Source: Zunongwangia sp. HGR-M22 (GTDB taxonomy: Bacteria; Bacteroidota; Bacteroidia; Flavobacteriales; Flavobacteriaceae). Taken from it: a stretch of 64,000 nt of DNA. The stretch covers positions 2,813,001-2,877,000 of the forward strand of contig NZ_CP115159.1 in assembly GCF_027594425.1 (NCBI RefSeq). Reading direction: 5' to 3'. How positions within the stretch are numbered: position 1 is the stretch's first letter; each line of letters opens with the position of its first letter. Positions 61,701 to 64,000 of this stretch are shown here, piece by piece. The translations under genes and the position numbers were made by a program. The notes beneath the pieces were generated by a model that saw only the letters and a list, made by a program, of their open reading frames with translations, ran no database searches and had not been told where the DNA came from.

Positions 61701-64000
61701 CTAAAAATTTAAATTAAATCCTAACTGATATGTAACCGAACTAGGCCTACCTGTATTTAAAGATGCTCCTGCCCACTCTGGATCATACCCTTCATAATCT
61801 GTAAAAACAAATGGATTTAAAACATTCGCATAAACCCTTAATTTTTTCAGGTTCAAATTATCTAGCATTTTATCAGATATATTATATCCTAAACCAATGT
61901 TTTTGACTTTTACGAAAGATGCGTCGTGATAATATCCAACTCCATCATTTCTCCAGAAGGAACCTTCATTTCTCGCCTGTGGATATGTATTTGATACTTG
62001 CGCAGGAATACCTGCATCGTTCTCTGGAATATACCAATTCACATCTAATTTTTGGCGACCACGATCTCTTACATCTGCAAAATTAGAGTGGAAATTACTG
62101 TACACTAACACGCCCTGATTAGTGATTAAAGATGCGGATAGATCCCAGTTTTTATATCTAAAATTAGTAAATAAGCTCCCTGACCAATCTGGATTTGAAG
62201 ATCCAAGAATAATTCTATCTTCTGGAGTATAGCGGCCATCATTATTAACATCTACCAATTTCTCTTGTCCTTCTTCCATACCATAACCAGCAGCTTCGTC
62301 GACTTCATCTGCCTGCCAGATACCATTAAATTTATAATTATAATGTGCATCTATAGACTCTCCTATAAACAAGTTATTACCGATATCATCTACCTGATCT
62401 TGACCATAAATTGATTCAATAGCATTTACATTTCTAGTAAAAGTGAAATTTGTAGTCCAGTTAAAATCTGATGTTTGGATGTTTCTGGTCGTTAATGCAA
62501 TTTCTACCCCTTTATTACTTACAGATCCTATATTTGCCGTAATATTATCCCATCCACTTTCCAATGGCAATTGTTGCTCTAATAATAGATCGTCTGATAG
62601 TTTATCGTAATAATCTACACTACCCTCGATTCTATTATTCAGGAATCCAAAATCTATCCCGAAATTAACTTCTCGGGTTTTTTCCCACTTTAAAAATGGA
62701 TTCGCTAAAGATCCAGGAACCCAACCTGTAGTAACCTGACCGCCGAAATCATAGAAATATCGAGAATCTAAGGTATTAATTGTTGAATATGGAGCAATAA
62801 TATTATTTCCTGTAAATCCATAACTTACTCTCAACTTAAGGGTTGAAATAGCGTCTACATCTTTAAGAAAGTTTTCCTGCTTTAATTTCCATGCGAATGC
62901 TCCAGAAAAAAAGCTATCCCAATTATCTGCTAGCAAAGACGAACCATCCCATCTAGCAGAAGCGGTTACCAAATACTTATCCATAAGCGAATAATTGGCT
63001 CTTAAAGCATAAGATGCCAGCGTTTGTTTCTGGTAATTAGAATTCATATCATAAGTACCAGGATCACCACTACCAATGTTATAGAATTTAGTTTCGAATG
63101 GAATTCTTCTAGCAGACTGAGAGGATGTTTCTCCTTCAGCAGAATAAAGACTAAATAATCCAAGTAAATTAATATTATGATCCTCATTAAAGGTTTTTGA
63201 AATATTAAATTGGTTGTCCCAAGTATAGTTGAAGTTTTCTCCATTTTGTATCTGAGCAGAAGGTAGATTATCATTATCAATACCTACAGCAGTTTGTGCA
63301 CCCCAAGACCTTCCAATTCTATAATTTTCAATTCCTGTTGAAAAAGTTGTTTTTAATTCTAACCATTCTAATGGATCATATTGAAAATAAGTGCTAGAAA
63401 GTATATTCCAGCTTTTATTAACATCGGTGGTATTATTTATATTCAGAATAGGATTGTACGTACTTGTTTTATTGATTAAAAAGTTTCCGTCGTTATCCTG
63501 AAGTTTTCCTGGTAATGGATAAAGTTCGCCATCCAATCCATACGGACTCAAATAAGGATTCAATCGAAAGGCATCACGCATGGCAACATCACTTCCAAAG
63601 TTTTGTTCCAATAAAGTAATGGTAAGATTAGTACCGTAAGATACTTTATCGGTTACCTGATGATTAATACCTAATTTAAGGGTATATTTTTCTAAACTCT
63701 CATTTTCGATATTTCCGGTCTCTTTTTGATAACCCAAACCTAAGTTATAACCAACTCCATTATCTGATCTTCCAGATACATTCAAATAATGATTTTGTTG
63801 GATTCCGGTTTGAAGCACCTCATCATACCAATCGAACGATTCCCCATCTACCACTCTTCGAAATAACTCATCATTTTGTCCACCGGCTGATACAGCATCT
63901 CTTAGCGTCTCTGGTGTAACTGTTCCCGTTAACGGATCTTTAGCTGCGGTTGGTAAGTAAGCCGATTGATGATATCTCCACCATTTTTCAGGAGACATTA
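61701..64000 (-). CDS. SusC-like TonB-dependent transporter, C-terminal part cut by window edge
   Basis: At least 765 residues of barrel are visible: repeated outer-membrane strands such as NHYLNVSGRSDNGVGYNLGL, RVSYGFTGNNIIAPYST, FGIDFGFLNNRIEGSVDYYD and YKNWDLSASLITNQG, ending with SSVTYQLGFNLNF. The frame stays open to the right edge. The signal peptide, the carboxypeptidase-regulatory domain and the plug, about 240 residues, lie outside. An internal ATG at 63998 is unlikely to be the start. It pairs with the SusD three bases downstream and heads the backbone-degrading operon; its promoter is beyond the window. Confidence 0.93.
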   Translation of the reverse strand, partial: MSPEKWWRYHQSAYLPTAAKDPLTGTVTPETLRDAVSAGGQNDELFRRVVDGESFDWYDEVLQTGIQQNHYLNVSGRSDNGVGYNLGLGYQKETGNIENESLEKYTLKLGINHQVTDKVSYGTNLTITLLEQNFGSDVAMRDAFRLNPYLSPYGLDGELYPLPGKLQDNDGNFLINKTSTYNPILNINNTTDVNKSWNILSSTYFQYDPLEWLELKTTFSTGIENYRIGRSWGAQTAVGIDNDNLPSAQIQNGENFNYTWDNQFNISKTFNEDHNINLLGLFSLYSAEGETSSQSARRIPFETKFYNIGSGDPGTYDMNSNYQKQTLASYALRANYSLMDKYLVTASARWDGSSLLADNWDSFFSGAFAWKLKQENFLKDVDAISTLKLRVSYGFTGNNIIAPYSTINTLDSRYFYDFGGQVTTGWVPGSLANPFLKWEKTREVNFGIDFGFLNNRIEGSVDYYDKLSDDLLLEQQLPLESGWDNITANIGSVSNKGVEIALTTRNIQTSDFNWTTNFTFTRNVNAIESIYGQDQVDDIGNNLFIGESIDAHYNYKFNGIWQADEVDEAAGYGMEEGQEKLVDVNNDGRYTPEDRIILGSSNPDWSGSLFTNFRYKNWDLSASLITNQGVLVYSNFHSNFADVRDRGRQKLDVNWYIPENDAGIPAQVSNTYPQARNEGSFWRNDGVGYYHDASFVKVKNIGLGYNISDKMLDNLNLKKLRVYANVLNPFVFTDYEGYDPEWAGASLNTGRPSSVTYQLGFNLNF

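Noticed and set aside
63996-63998. ATG at 63998 as start of the SusC gene
   Set aside because: The protein would lack signal peptide, regulatory domain and plug, and the frame stays open to the edge, so the gene is simply cut by the window.

Overview
The window is a pectin-degradation gene territory of a Bacteroidota bacterium, most likely a marine Flavobacteriaceae (Zunongwangia/Gramella-like; genus is a guess). The evidence is three SusC/SusD pairs, many lipoprotein or secreted CAZymes, AT-rich DNA, and promoters resembling the Bacteroidota TAnnTTTG -7 element. Every supported gene, 45 in all, lies on the minus strand, so transcription runs from base 64000 towards base 1. No stretch longer than 300 bases lacks a gene. 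I saw no tRNA, rRNA, CRISPR, insertion sequence or regulator gene.

Right third (64000 to 47337): a homogalacturonan/rhamnogalacturonan-I backbone operon. It holds a SusC (cut by the right edge) and SusD, DUF4861 lipoprotein, GH105, GH43, two CE12-type SGNH esterases, two alpha/beta-hydrolase esterases, CE8 pectin methylesterase, PL9 pectate lyase, the KdgF cupin, GH28 polygalacturonase and UxaE tagaturonate epimerase. It demethylates, deacetylates, cleaves and imports pectin backbone and begins galacturonate catabolism.

Middle (47246 to 26517): a DUF3826/SDR/FAA-hydrolase operon, an operon for a DapA-type aldolase, Na+/solute symporter, FucI-type isomerase and GH28, then two tandem SusC/SusD pairs and a GH2. 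Left part (26408 to 1): a GH141-like, Gfo/Idh/MocA, symporter and large GH138/GH115-like hydrolase operon; a nine-gene, tightly coupled operon (GH78, MaoC, cytosolic solute-binding-protein homologue, two CaiB-type CoA-transferases, amidohydrolase, RhaT, Gfo/Idh/MocA, small unknown, CE15/CE19-like esterase); a beta-propeller/GH2/GH106 operon; and the N-terminus of a RuBisCO-like protein. GH106 + GH78 + GH141 + GH2 + CE15/19 + a GH138-like enzyme resembles the enzyme set used on rhamnogalacturonan-II. The RuBisCO-like protein fits catabolism of apiose, a rhamnogalacturonan-II sugar.

The most striking hidden signal is a 16-base motif, coding-strand form CAAGTAAGTACAGGAT, upstream of seven transcription units (starts at 437, 8313, 19026, 26408, 38822, 44861, 47246) and perhaps an eighth (34031). 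In all seven it ends exactly 21 bases before a TAnnTTTG-like element, and it contains two CAGG-type half-sites 10 bases apart. It looks like one activator's operator tying the side-chain and deoxysugar genes into a regulon. No site was seen in the part of the backbone operon inside this window. The CoA-transferase/MaoC/cytosolic binding-protein module inside this regulon has no pathway that I recognise and is the best candidate for an undescribed system.
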